A model generated the notes under the pieces. The model saw nothing but the letters and a program-made list of their open reading frames with translations. It did no database searches and was not told the DNA's origin. A stretch of DNA of 64,000 nucleotides from positions 62,001 through 126,000 of the IMG/VR virus record IMGVR_UViG_3300012988_000001; one strand, 5' to 3'. Source of the stretch: a virus. The position numbers and the translations under genes are program-made. Each line of letters starts with the position of its first letter. Within the stretch, counting starts at the first letter, position 1. Below, piece after piece: positions 1-8,006 of the stretch.

Positions 1-4
1 TTAC

Positions 5-1030
5 ATGCGTTGTTCACTAGTAGATACTAAAACTATTCGTAACATTGATTTTGCAACTTACGGATATGCAGTATCTGAAACTAAGATGGATGGTCAGTAC
101 TTAAACCATACAATCATCAATAACCAATTGACCTGTACTTCCCGTAATGGTAAAGTATATGACTTCCTCGGTGCTCGTGATGAGCTAATGGCAAACCTAG
201 CACAGTCCGTACAGAAGCGTGATAATCGTTTCGGTAGCGGCGTTGTGTTCAACGGTGAATGCCTAATGATGGACGAAAGTGGACGTATTCTACCTCGCGA
301 AACTGGTAATGGTATTATCCAGAAAGCGGGCAAAGGTACTATGACACCATTTGATTCTATGCGTGTGGTATTCGTTCTATGGGATGTTCTACCTTATGAT
401 GCATTCCAAGAAGGTATTTGGGAAGTATCCCGTAAAGAGCGTCGTGAGCTATTAGAATCGGCTATTCAAGATATCGACTCTGAGTTTATTCAGATGGTTG
501 AGTACCAAAAAGTACTAAACGTTACGGAAGCATTCGAGCATAACACACTTCTAATGGAACGTGGTGAAGAGGGTTCAGTACTAAAATGTGAAAGTGCTAT
601 TTGGAAGTCTCACACATCTCCTAAGCAGTTGAAGATGAAACTCAAGATGCAACTCGACCTACGTATTGTCGGTTTCAATGAAGGTGAGAAGAAGCGTACC
701 GGGATGCTTGGTTCATTGATTCTAGAATCTGAAGATGGTCAATTGACCACAAACTGCGGTACTGGTATCAAAGAGAAAGATGCTGAGTGGACATTCAAAA
801 GTATCTGGGAAAAACGCGATGAGCTAATGGGTAAAGTTGTTACTATTGAATGTAACGAACTAACCAAAGACAAGAACTCTCTAATTCCAAAAGTGTTCCT
901 ACCTGTATTCGTGGAATTCCGTTTTGACAAAGAAACCTGCGATACGTATGAACGTATTCTAGAAATCCGTGAAAGTGCAGTAGAAGTATTTGCTCAGACT
1001 ATTTCGGAGTCACTAAAAGGTAAAAAATAA
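5..1030 (+). CDS. ATP-dependent DNA ligase (5' end possibly outside the window)
   Basis: Seals nicks in duplex DNA using ATP. The nucleotidyltransferase motifs are visible in order: motif I K-M-D-G at residues 28-31 (adenylated lysine), an F-N-G-E motif III near residue 83, E-G-S-V-L-K (motif IV) near 190 and the K-x-K motif V in LKMKLKMQ near 210. A C-terminal OB-fold should fill the remaining ~120 residues. The reading frame is open to the window edge and the ATG lies only 4 bases in, so the true start may be upstream; T4 ligase is about 490 residues and this one is 341. It overlaps the next gene by one base (TAATG). Confidence 0.9.
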   Translation: MRCSLVDTKTIRNIDFATYGYAVSETKMDGQYLNHTIINNQLTCTSRNGKVYDFLGARDELMANLAQSVQKRDNRFGSGVVFNGECLMMDESGRILPRETGNGIIQKAGKGTMTPFDSMRVVFVLWDVLPYDAFQEGIWEVSRKERRELLESAIQDIDSEFIQMVEYQKVLNVTEAFEHNTLLMERGEEGSVLKCESAIWKSHTSPKQLKMKLKMQLDLRIVGFNEGEKKRTGMLGSLILESEDGQLTTNCGTGIKEKDAEWTFKSIWEKRDELMGKVVTIECNELTKDKNSLIPKVFLPVFVEFRFDKETCDTYERILEIRESAVEVFAQTISESLKGKK

Positions 1031-1485
1031 TGCAAGTATTCACCGTGTATATTTTCAATGAACGATTGAGAAGTGATAAAAAGCAAGGGGATTTGGCAAT
1101 CGTCGTCCCCTTTGCCATGATTGATAAGTACTCTGTTCCAATTCCCGGTTATTCTAAAATGGCTGCAATGGCAGATGCTGTGTACGGGTATGATATTGAT
1201 AAAGGTCATTTCACTACGTATAAGAATCGTCAAATCGGTTCTGGTTACAATCATAACGTACCTTTTGAGTACTTAGTAAATTCTCGTAGTATCTGGTTCA
1301 TGAATGATTACATTGGTGAAGGAATGATGCTTAACCAATTGCTTGTGGGGCAACCAACGCCCCCACAAATGTATGGTAAAAAATATTGTGAAATATCACT
1401 TGCTGGGATGAGCCATATTGAGCTATACTTGTCAGCATTGAGTGGCTACTATGGAGAAGACGATGAAATTTGCAGTGATATCTGA
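1030..1485 (+). CDS. hypothetical protein, 151 aa
   Basis: Not recognised. The ATG overlaps the ligase stop codon, so the two are probably co-translated. The product is a mixed alpha/beta soluble-looking protein with no signal peptide or membrane segment. Its last 23 bases overlap the start of the metallophosphoesterase gene. Confidence 0.75.
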   Translation: MQVFTVYIFNERLRSDKKQGDLAIVVPFAMIDKYSVPIPGYSKMAAMADAVYGYDIDKGHFTTYKNRQIGSGYNHNVPFEYLVNSRSIWFMNDYIGEGMMLNQLLVGQPTPPQMYGKKYCEISLAGMSHIELYLSALSGYYGEDDEICSDI

Positions 1486-2251
1486 TATTCACGGCGGGGT
1501 GGACTATCTTCATAGCGGAGACTTCAGTGATGTAGTACTAATCATTGCTGGAGACTTCGATGAAGCAAAGCGTTCCCGTTATCGGACAGAAATTGAAAAG
1601 TTGTGTGCTGTATTCAAGAATGTAGTACTAGTTCCCGGTAACCACGAGTACTATGGATCTAACATTCATAAGACTCACAAAGTACTGGAGCGTATGGATA
1701 TCGAAATCGATAACTTTATTTTTCTACAAAATAACTTTGTGTGGATTGATGATGTACTGGTTGTTGGTTCCACATTGTGGACGGACTACAACAATGATCC
1801 ATTGGTGAAGTTTGATGCTCGTATGAAGATGAATGATTACAAGCATATCCGTCATGGTACAGAATCTGAACCGTGGAAGAAAAAGCTCACAGTCGATGAC
1901 GTTGAGTTTATGCATTATGTTTCTAAGAAATATATCAAAGAAACTATTGACAGCATACGGATTCGGGTGCATAATGATATCAAGGTTGTGGTCGTCACAC
2001 ACCATGCACCAAGTTTTCAGAGTGTATCACCGAAGTACAAAAATGATTCACTAAATGCGTGTTATTGTAGTAATATGGATCAGTACATCGAAGAACTAAA
2101 GCCGAATGTTTGGATTCACGGACATGTGCACAGTAACTTCGATTACACCATTGGTGATACACGTATCATTTGTAATCCACGTGGCTATGAGTCATTCAGT
2201 GGTGCAAGTGAGAATTTTGATTACAATCCTAAATTTATTTTTGAAGTATAA
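1463..2251 (+). CDS. metallophosphoesterase (calcineurin-like)
   Basis: Predicted two-metal phosphoesterase. All family blocks are present: D-I-H at residues 8-10, G-D at 30-31, G-N-H-E at 59-62, a histidine in VVTHHAPS and the terminal G-H-V-H. The ATG at 1463 is chosen over 1442 because GGAG lies about 5 bases upstream of it and the fold begins at once with MKFAVISDIHG. At 262 residues it has typical single-domain length. Substrate cannot be deduced; DNA, nucleotide or phosphoprotein are all possible. It overlaps the previous gene and precedes clpP by 13 bases. Confidence 0.88.
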   Translation: MKFAVISDIHGGVDYLHSGDFSDVVLIIAGDFDEAKRSRYRTEIEKLCAVFKNVVLVPGNHEYYGSNIHKTHKVLERMDIEIDNFIFLQNNFVWIDDVLVVGSTLWTDYNNDPLVKFDARMKMNDYKHIRHGTESEPWKKKLTVDDVEFMHYVSKKYIKETIDSIRIRVHNDIKVVVVTHHAPSFQSVSPKYKNDSLNACYCSNMDQYIEELKPNVWIHGHVHSNFDYTIGDTRIICNPRGYESFSGASENFDYNPKFIFEV

Positions 2252-2264
2252 ACGAGGAAAACAA

Positions 2265-2942
2265 ATGAATAATACAATCGTAACACAACCACAAGCTCTA
2301 TCTATTCCTATGGTTATTGAAACTTCCCCAAATGGTGAACGTGCGTATGACCTAGGCTCCCGTCTACTTCAAGACCGTGTTATTTTCCTTGATGCTGGGT
2401 TCGATGATAATATGGCACACATCATCAAACAGTCTTTGTACTACATGGATGCACAGAGTCGTGAGCCAATCACACTATACATTACGTCGCCGGGTGGTTC
2501 TGTTCACGCAGGTCTAGGCATTGCGGATATCGTATCTATGATGAAATCCCCAATCCACACTATTGTACTAGGTATTGCGGCATCTATGGGTTGCTACATG
2601 CAGTCTACTATGGGTTCAAAAGGTATGCGTCTAGCTGGTAAACGTGCACAGATTATGGCACACCAAGTATCTTCAGGAACTCAAGGGACTCTAGCAGACC
2701 AGAAAATCTCTCTAGCTCACAGCGAACTACTAGATGAAATGCTAGCACGTGAAATCGCTGAAGCAGTAGGTGTAACTTATGAACAATACAAACAAGATAC
2801 TATTCGTGATATGTGGATGACTGCTGAACAAGCACTAAACTACGGCGAGAAAGGTTTCATTGATGGTATTATTATTGGTGACCGCAACGAAGATGGTAAA
2901 CTACTCATCGAACGTCGCGGCGGTGTGCAGGAGTACATTTAA
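2265..2942 (+). CDS. ClpP-like serine protease
   Basis: Member of the ClpP endopeptidase family. Catalytic serine S107 lies in G-I-A-A-S-M-G, the histidine is H133 in M-A-H-Q and the aspartate D182 in I-R-D-M-W-M-T, the usual order and spacing. The oxyanion strip S-P-G-G-S-V is at 75-80. The ATG at 2265 follows GAGGAAA; the same frame is open further upstream but lacks a ribosome site there. At 225 residues it is full length. No ClpX/ClpA unfoldase is in the window, so it might work with host ATPases, in head maturation, or without an unfoldase. It overlaps the next gene by one base. Confidence 0.9.
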   Translation: MNNTIVTQPQALSIPMVIETSPNGERAYDLGSRLLQDRVIFLDAGFDDNMAHIIKQSLYYMDAQSREPITLYITSPGGSVHAGLGIADIVSMMKSPIHTIVLGIAASMGCYMQSTMGSKGMRLAGKRAQIMAHQVSSGTQGTLADQKISLAHSELLDEMLAREIAEAVGVTYEQYKQDTIRDMWMTAEQALNYGEKGFIDGIIIGDRNEDGKLLIERRGGVQEYI

Positions 2943-3238
2943 TGTCGGAAAAACTACTAGTACGGGGCTTAACCGCCCCAGTTGAAGCAGAAGTTGTTAG
3001 TACTTCAGAGTTTGAAACTCTAGCGTTTGATCAAATCTCTCAAATCGCACTAGACCTTTCATTCAGCAAAGAAGCTGGTGAAGTACTAGAAGGTATGAGC
3101 GATATGCTTGAACTAATGAAAGCGATTCTTGAAGCTAAGAACATCGCACCAATGAATCTATTCACCACAGCAGAGCGTCTTCGTACAGAAGAAGGGACAT
3201 TTGCTGATAAGAAAGCAGTAAGTCAGGAGCAGGAATAA
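2942..3238 (+). CDS. MazG-like / phosphoribosyl-ATP pyrophosphohydrolase-like protein, 98 aa
   Basis: Resembles the small all-alpha NTP pyrophosphohydrolases found in many phages. The pattern is an acidic helix, then G-M-S-D-M-L-E-L in place of the family's E-L-A-D-x-L-E-V, then A-E-R-L-R-T-E-E-G-T-F near the end in place of the usual ERGGF signature. The first metal-binding E-x-x-E helix is not clear, so activity is uncertain. It is translationally coupled on both sides. Confidence 0.5.
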   Translation: MSEKLLVRGLTAPVEAEVVSTSEFETLAFDQISQIALDLSFSKEAGEVLEGMSDMLELMKAILEAKNIAPMNLFTTAERLRTEEGTFADKKAVSQEQE

Positions 3239-3684
3239 TGAGCAATACAAACCAACAGTTCAACGAAGGTTATCAGTACTTCAAACAAAACGGTGCTATG
3301 GATATGGACCTACTAAAACAACGTAGTCCACTATTCCGTAATGGTTACCGTAACGCACAGGAAGAAGCAGCACGTAAGACTGTTGGACCATTCCCTACAA
3401 CTCTATACGACATTCCTCGTCGTCCAGAGAACTACAAACCAACGTGGAACGACATTATGGCAGCTTGCCGTCGCCCACGTATGATGAAACTACAACAAGA
3501 GCATCTACAACCACTACTCGTTGAAATTGTCCGGGCTGTGGAAAAGAATTGTTCAGATTGTCATCGTTACTCTGATGTACTTAAAAAGGTTGACACCGCG
3601 TTTGATATCATGCTACAGTATGGTTATGACGAAGGTATTCTTGATGAACGTGATCTAAAACAATACGATTACGTGCCAAAATAA
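3238..3684 (+). CDS. hypothetical protein, 148 aa
   Basis: Not recognised. The protein is basic at its N-terminus and largely helical; a C-x-x-C-H-R pattern (NCSDCHRYSD) sits near residue 103, too little for a zinc finger on its own. It is the last gene of the ligase-clpP operon, ending just before a terminator. Confidence 0.75.
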   Translation: MSNTNQQFNEGYQYFKQNGAMDMDLLKQRSPLFRNGYRNAQEEAARKTVGPFPTTLYDIPRRPENYKPTWNDIMAACRRPRMMKLQQEHLQPLLVEIVRAVEKNCSDCHRYSDVLKKVDTAFDIMLQYGYDEGILDERDLKQYDYVPK

Positions 3685-3690
3685 TCAATA

Positions 3691-3716
3691 AGGCCGCTTC
3701 ATGCGGCCTATCTTTT
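3691..3716 (+). terminator. Rho-independent terminator
   Basis: AGGCCGC and GCGGCCT form a 7-bp stem around a TTCAT loop, followed by ATCTTTT. It closes the first operon; the next gene starts 11 bases later. Confidence 0.8.
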
Positions 3717-3726
3717 CGAGGTGTAT

Positions 3727-4248
3727 ATGAAACTAAAAAAGTTTACACAAGTTGAAACAAATGAATTAATTGCCGACCTTAACCAGTACTGGAAACTATG
3801 TGCAGAAATTACTGCCATTGCTAAATTCCGCATTGAGGAAGCGTATGCAGGGCATATACGCGATTTCAAGTGGAGTTGGAAACACCCCTTCACCTATCGT
3901 ATTAAGTCCGTAGAAGACCTTACATACAAGATTTGCGGAGGTCAATTCCGTTCAGTGTATAATCAATTTATATTTGACAAAGGCTTCACTACTTTATTAT
4001 CATGCTGGTTTGGTGATTCTGATGCTGACTATGCTTTTGTACAGCAACATTACGAAGATATTACCGTAGCAGCGGCAAAGATTGGTTATTGGAAACATGA
4101 CCATATTGGTATTTTCCATGAGCTAGTGGAAAAGTATGCCGAACATCCTCTAGTACCGGACGCAGATGACATTGAACTAATCAAAGAAGTTCGCTCACGT
4201 CTAGAGACACTTCAAACTTATTTGGATTCCTATAACAATGCAATATAA
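3727..4248 (+). CDS. hypothetical protein, first of three tandem paralogues
   Basis: Unknown function, 173 aa. ATG at 3727 is preferred over GTG at 3721 because GAGG lies 6 bases upstream. It opens with a short segment, then T-x-x-E/Q...W/F-x-x-x-L-N and a helical region. This plan, and a later stretch of matching aromatic residues, recurs in the next two genes (4238 and 4762), which have almost the same length. No catalytic motif or membrane segment is seen. Confidence 0.75.
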   Translation: MKLKKFTQVETNELIADLNQYWKLCAEITAIAKFRIEEAYAGHIRDFKWSWKHPFTYRIKSVEDLTYKICGGQFRSVYNQFIFDKGFTTLLSCWFGDSDADYAFVQQHYEDITVAAAKIGYWKHDHIGIFHELVEKYAEHPLVPDADDIELIKEVRSRLETLQTYLDSYNNAI

Positions 4249-4765
4249 TCTAACTGAAGAACAAAGTACTAAATTTTATAACGATCTTAAAGATGCAGTA
4301 GCCCTAATTGATGAAGTTCAAGCAGCAGCAATTATTGCATTCGAAGGTTGGTATCAAGACTATCTAAACAACCATCATAGTATCTTTGGTTTCAAACCAA
4401 TGAGTATTGAAAAGTTTGGTAAGAAGATTACTCTTACTAAACGTATTCAGATTGTTACGGATCACAATGATAAACGCTATATTGAAAACCTAGATGGATG
4501 GAGTGCTAATTTACGCCCAAAAACTATTTGTAAACTAACTGGTAATGAATACCTAGATATTCTAGGTGAAGTAAATGTAGTAAGTGCTGCATGTACTGCT
4601 TCAATGATTCGTTATCGTGAGTACAATGAATGGTCTGAAATGATCAAAAAGATGGAAACGTACATGCAAGTACCTTATACTATTGATCAGGAATGGTTGG
4701 ATGTTCTAGAAGCACTACCACGTAATATTATGTACTATGAACTAGTCATGAGGAAGGTTAAATGA
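4238..4765 (+). CDS. hypothetical protein, second of three tandem paralogues
   Basis: Unknown function, 175 aa. It starts 10 bases inside the end of the previous gene. The N-terminus (LTEEQSTKFYNDL) parallels FTQVETNELIADL in the first copy and LTPKQTAVWIKNL in the third, with a comparable helical continuation. The family has diverged strongly, so this is a by-eye judgement of relatedness. Confidence 0.75.
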   Translation: MQYNLTEEQSTKFYNDLKDAVALIDEVQAAAIIAFEGWYQDYLNNHHSIFGFKPMSIEKFGKKITLTKRIQIVTDHNDKRYIENLDGWSANLRPKTICKLTGNEYLDILGEVNVVSAACTASMIRYREYNEWSEMIKKMETYMQVPYTIDQEWLDVLEALPRNIMYYELVMRKVK

Positions 4766-5262
4766 TTTTAGAAACACTAACACCAAAGCAAACGGCAGTT
4801 TGGATTAAGAATCTAAACAAAGTTATTGATTTGCGTTGTGCGGTTAAAACATATCATAATGATCACTACAAGCGGAATGAAAAACTATTCAATGACAGTT
4901 ACGGTTCTTTATATAAGTCATGGCATAGTATTTCAGATTTCGGTGACGTGGACATTTGTTGGGACGGACATTATCGGGTTCCCGGTTCTATTTGGTTTGG
5001 TGTTATTAAAAAGCTACCACCAATACCAGAACGACTTTTGAACTATAAATTATTCCTACGCTTCAAGTACAAGAACACTCGTGATACAGTACTAGCACGG
5101 TTGAAGCAGAAATGGGAGCGTTACGCAACTAAACCATTCCAAATCCAAGAGGGTGACTTAGAGATGTATCAAACCCTATTCGAATGGCACAGTGAATTGA
5201 AAGCTATCCTAGTAGAAGGAGGGGTATACGATGAAGCATTCGACTTGGATGAAGATCGCTAA
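4762..5262 (+). CDS. hypothetical protein, third of three tandem paralogues
   Basis: Unknown function, 166 aa, with an ATGA overlap to the preceding copy. It has the same opening pattern as its two neighbours. The last 32 bases overlap the dCMP deaminase gene and carry that gene's strong ribosome site GGAGGGG. Confidence 0.75.
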   Translation: MILETLTPKQTAVWIKNLNKVIDLRCAVKTYHNDHYKRNEKLFNDSYGSLYKSWHSISDFGDVDICWDGHYRVPGSIWFGVIKKLPPIPERLLNYKLFLRFKYKNTRDTVLARLKQKWERYATKPFQIQEGDLEMYQTLFEWHSELKAILVEGGVYDEAFDLDEDR

Positions 5263-5701
5263 AGCGGTTGCTGATGAAAGTAAATGCATTTCACAACATG
5301 TAGGTGCTGTGATTGTCCAGAACGACCGTATTGTGAGTACTGGCTATAATGGAACACCAGAGAAGCAGCCTAACTGCTGTGACGTGAATAAGCACTTGGT
5401 GAACGGTGGGAAATTTCAGCAATGGAATACTGAGGAAGCAAAGCTAACTCATCACCACTGGAGTCAAATGCATGAGATTCATGCTGAGATGAACGCACTA
5501 TTGTACAGTGCACCTAAAGATCGTATTGGGGCAACACTTTATAGTACTCTTCAGCCCTGCTACACTTGTTCTCTATTGATTGCTGGAAGTGGAATTACAC
5601 GTGTAATTTATGAAAATGAATATCCTCGTACTCCTAAAGAAGCAATTGCAGTACTAAAGAATGCTGGGATTACTGTTAACAAACTATCTGATTTGGAGTA
5701 A
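5231..5701 (+). CDS. dCMP deaminase
   Basis: Deaminates dCMP to dUMP, feeding thymidylate synthesis. The zinc site is intact: H-A-E at residues 84-86 (H84 ligand, E86 proton shuttle) and P-C-Y-T-C at 109-113 (C110 and C113 ligands). The 156-residue length and N-terminal S-x-C-x-x-x-x-V-G-A-V-I-V block are typical of the T4 Cd family. The start is fixed by GGAGGGG located inside the upstream gene. It probably supports the phage nucleotide pool with the nrd genes and the second deaminase at 24591. Confidence 0.93.
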   Translation: MKHSTWMKIAKAVADESKCISQHVGAVIVQNDRIVSTGYNGTPEKQPNCCDVNKHLVNGGKFQQWNTEEAKLTHHHWSQMHEIHAEMNALLYSAPKDRIGATLYSTLQPCYTCSLLIAGSGITRVIYENEYPRTPKEAIAVLKNAGITVNKLSDLE

Positions 5702-5704
5702 TCG

Positions 5705-5989
5705 ATGAATCCAATACTTCTTCTTATCATTACATTTTGTTTCATGGGTTGTTGTGGATTCTTAGTATTCATGATGAACCATTTCATTGAACGTGGTACA
5801 CGTATTGATTTAAACCGTGGCCGACAAAACTACAAAGTACGGTTCAATCCAAAAAATAACAAATACTATCTAGCCAATGCATCAAACTTTGGTGATATTG
5901 ATGTTGTACGCTTTGGATTATTCCGGGTGTATTATAAGAGTAAGATTGATGCCGATTTCGTTATGCAGAAACTAAACGATCCATCATAA
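5705..5989 (+). CDS. small membrane-anchored protein, 94 aa
   Basis: Unknown function. Residues about 3-24 form one hydrophobic segment (ILLLIITFCFMGCCGFLVFM), followed by a basic soluble domain of about 65 residues, so a signal-anchored inner-membrane protein with a cytoplasmic or periplasmic tail is likely. It starts 3 bases after the deaminase stop and ends just before a terminator. Confidence 0.75.
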   Translation: MNPILLLIITFCFMGCCGFLVFMMNHFIERGTRIDLNRGRQNYKVRFNPKNNKYYLANASNFGDIDVVRFGLFRVYYKSKIDADFVMQKLNDPS

Positions 5990-5992
5990 GAA

Positions 5993-6017
5993 AAGGGAGC
6001 CAATGGCTCCCTTTTTT
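5993..6017. terminator. bidirectional terminator between convergent genes
   Basis: GGGAGC and GCTCCC pair around a CAAT loop, with six T residues on the + strand side and an AAAA run on the other. It separates the + strand operon ending at 5989 from the minus-strand gene ending at 6031. Confidence 0.85.
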
Positions 6018-6030
6018 GATTTAATTTAAA

Positions 6031-6705
6031 TTATGGTGCTGCTGTTACAGTAACTGCACAAGTAGCGGTATGAGAACCATCAGTTGTGGTTACAGTAATA
6101 GTTGCTGAACCTGCACCAACGAAAGTAACAAGACCAGTACTAGAAACTGTTGCTACACCGGAAGCACTAGTTGTCCAAGTTACTGATTTATCTGTTGCAT
6201 TTGCTGGTAACACAGTAGCCGCTAGTTGTTGTGCTGCATCACCAACCACTGCTGTAAGAGTAGTAGGTAGAACTGACACACTAGTAACATTAACTACTGG
6301 TGGAACTGGAACTGAAGTTTGTGCATTAAAATCAACTACATCAACTTCTTTACCATTGGAAAGAATGATTTTGTTAGGGAAGAATTTGTATGCATATCCA
6401 AGAACATCACCTGAATCTAGGTCATATACTTTAACTGCAAATTGATTCTTAGCTAAACCATCTTCAATTTCTGATTTAGTTGCATCAAGAGCAAGATCTT
6501 TAAAATCTTTATCTTTACTAACCATTTTCATGAAGTCGTAAACAGTACTGGTATCTTCGGTAACAAGATCGAAAACACGAGTAGAACGTTGACTGATGAT
6601 AAACAAATCATCAGCGATTGCTTGTGTATCGTTATCAACTGCGGCAAAAACACTAATACCACCAACATTAAATGGTAATTCTCCAAATTTAGCTATAGGC
6701 TTCAT
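6031..6705 (-). CDS. probable virion decoration protein with C-terminal Ig-like (BIG2) domain
   Basis: The last ~85 residues are a bacterial Ig-like group 2 domain: a V-x-V-x-P-x-x-x-x-x-x-V-G opening, ATVLPANATDKSVTWTTS, and the G-x-A-x-I-T-V-T-T strand. Phages commonly show such domains on capsids or tails to bind surface glycans. The first ~130 residues match the N-terminus of the neighbouring gene (PIA, LPF, I-x-Q-R-S, the FDL block and I-x-L-S-N), so that part is probably a shared docking domain. It is one of two minus-strand genes in the window. A late-promoter-like AATAAATATAC lies upstream and GGAGA precedes the ATG. A structural role is inferred. Confidence 0.75.
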   Translation of the reverse strand: MKPIAKFGELPFNVGGISVFAAVDNDTQAIADDLFIISQRSTRVFDLVTEDTSTVYDFMKMVSKDKDFKDLALDATKSEIEDGLAKNQFAVKVYDLDSGDVLGYAYKFFPNKIILSNGKEVDVVDFNAQTSVPVPPVVNVTSVSVLPTTLTAVVGDAAQQLAATVLPANATDKSVTWTTSASGVATVSSTGLVTFVGAGSATITVTTTDGSHTATCAVTVTAAP

Positions 6706-6733
6706 TGGTTTCTCCTTTATAAAAAGTACTTTA

Positions 6734-6744
6734 GTATATTTATT
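6734..6744 (-). promoter_or_regulatory. candidate late promoter (T4 type)
   Basis: Read on the minus strand this is AATAAATATAC, close to the T4 late -10 consensus TATAAATA. It lies about 29 bases upstream of the ATG of the decoration-type gene. The same 10-mer AATAAATATA precedes the fibre gene at 31753. No -35 element is expected for this promoter class. Confidence 0.45.
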
Positions 6745-6747
6745 ATA

Positions 6748-7782
6748 TTACAGGTAGGATGCATCCAACATAACTTTAAGTTCAGTAACATCACCAGTAA
6801 CTAAATGTCTTGCAACAATAGTTCCAACAAATAAACCAGTTGGAATTTCACCCGGTGGTGGAGAGATTTCTAAGTACTGATTAAAGAATTTATAACGTTC
6901 GATATTCTGAATAGCAGTGAAATTAGAATTAACAGCACTATCAGTTATATCACGACCAAATTTATAATCTTTGAATACGTACTTACCATTAATGAATTCC
7001 AATCTCCAAGAAATATTATTATCATTAATTATACCTTGGTTATTTCCATAATAAGTCATAGTGACACCATACAGATCGGTAATTTTACCAATGAATTCAG
7101 TGGATACAATACCAATACTAAATGGTAATGTATATTCTTGATTTTTTGTTTTATCCATTTTAATAGTATAAGTACTGTCAACTGGAGCAACCACTGGATT
7201 ATACGCACCTGTTCCGTTTGGTTGCCATAACCTTGCTGCCATTGCAACTTCAATAATTCCATCCGTCGCGGTGACCATGCTTAAATTTGAATTACCGGAA
7301 CCGATCATTAATTCGTTGGGTTTACCAACTTTATGGAATGCAACTTGTGCACCATCAGGCTCAAATGTAGGAGGAACTGGAACTGGCATTGGAACATAAA
7401 AGATGCTATAATCAGGAACGAAAAACGTTATGTCGTTAGAAAGGTGGATTAGATTTGATTGTAGTTTTATGCAGTACCCAACAGTTGCACTTGTATCATC
7501 AATTGCACGTATAAAGAAAGTTCCATTGGAAATAGAAGATAGTACTTCATCATCTGTTGCAGTATTGGAAAGTACTTGTCCAGAAGTTGACATACCAGTG
7601 ATGGTTAGTTTAATATGTAGTGTGTTGGTTGCAACATCTAGTAAATCAAAACGTTTGTTAGAACGCTGCTTCACTATACGCAAATCTTTGATTGTAGTTC
7701 CATCTGTCAGTTTTGCTCCAGCAACAACCATACCAGTAACACCGAATGGCAGTTGATAACTACCCGCAATAGGTTTACCCAT
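6748..7782 (-). CDS. probable virion surface protein sharing its N-terminal domain with the 6031-6705 product
   Basis: 344 aa. The first ~130 residues are related to the downstream neighbour: K-P-I-A, LPFGVTGM against LPFNVGGI, I-V-K-Q-R-S-N-K-R-F-D-L against I-S-Q-R-S-T-R-V-F-D-L, and I-H-L-S-N. A proline-rich linker (VPMPVPVPPT) near residue 132 then leads to ~210 residues unlike anything recognised, rich in beta-strand-forming residues. This is a two-module plan, docking domain plus exchangeable exposed domain, as in fibres and decoration proteins. No enzyme motif is seen. AGGAGA precedes the ATG. Confidence 0.7.
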   Translation of the reverse strand: MGKPIAGSYQLPFGVTGMVVAGAKLTDGTTIKDLRIVKQRSNKRFDLLDVATNTLHIKLTITGMSTSGQVLSNTATDDEVLSSISNGTFFIRAIDDTSATVGYCIKLQSNLIHLSNDITFFVPDYSIFYVPMPVPVPPTFEPDGAQVAFHKVGKPNELMIGSGNSNLSMVTATDGIIEVAMAARLWQPNGTGAYNPVVAPVDSTYTIKMDKTKNQEYTLPFSIGIVSTEFIGKITDLYGVTMTYYGNNQGIINDNNISWRLEFINGKYVFKDYKFGRDITDSAVNSNFTAIQNIERYKFFNQYLEISPPPGEIPTGLFVGTIVARHLVTGDVTELKVMLDASYL

Positions 7783-7810
7783 AATTTTGTCTCCTTAAAA
7801 GAGTTATATA

Positions 7811-7821
7811 AAAATATTTAC
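7811..7821 (-). promoter_or_regulatory. candidate late promoter (weak)
   Basis: On the minus strand the region reads AGTAAATATTTTTATATAAC, containing TAAATA as in T4-type late promoters, about 30 bases before the ATG at 7782. Confidence 0.3.
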
Positions 7822-7840
7822 TAAAAAATATTGATTTCTC

Positions 7841-7870
7841 TTGACATACGCCGGGGTAAAGATCTATAAT
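7841..7870 (+). promoter_or_regulatory. sigma70-type promoter P1 of the NAD salvage operon
   Basis: TTGACA at 7841-7846 and TATAAT at 7865-7870 match both consensus hexamers, with an 18-base spacer. It lies upstream of a second promoter at 7919. Confidence 0.7.
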
Positions 7871-7918
7871 TTCACACATCGCAGAAAACTGTGGTAAAAA
7901 ATATTGCATTCAAAAATG

Positions 7919-7948
7919 TTGGGACAAACGAAAAAAATGTGATATAAT
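7919..7948 (+). promoter_or_regulatory. promoter P2 of the NAD salvage operon (TTGGGACA family)
   Basis: TTGGGACAAAC followed by TGTGATATAAT (TATAAT at 7943-7948, extended by TG). The GGGACA to TATAAT spacer is 16 bases here and 17 in the other five copies in the window. A start site near 7955 would put the hairpin at 7958 at the very 5' end of the message. Confidence 0.7.
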
Positions 7949-7957
7949 AATGATGTA

Positions 7958-7975
7958 GACAGCGATGTAGCTGTC
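7958..7975 (+). promoter_or_regulatory. 5'-leader hairpin with GATGTA loop, copy 1
   Basis: GACAGC and GCTGTC form a perfect 6-bp stem around the loop GATGTA. The same hexanucleotide loop and closing C-G/G-C pairs recur in the nadV leader at 9663-9680. Only 14 bases separate it from the AAGGAG ribosome site of nadM. Confidence 0.5.
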
Positions 7976-8006
7976 GGTAATGAAATAACTAAGGAGTACT
8001 TAGAAA

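Noticed and set aside
3586-3612. TTGACA with TATCAT inside the 3238-3684 gene as promoter
   Set aside because: Poor -10 and a position inside a coding region directly ahead of a terminator.
6086-6445. Long + strand open frame opposite the BIG2-domain gene
   Set aside because: Antisense shadow of a repetitive Thr/Val-rich coding sequence; the minus-strand product has recognisable domains and a ribosome site.
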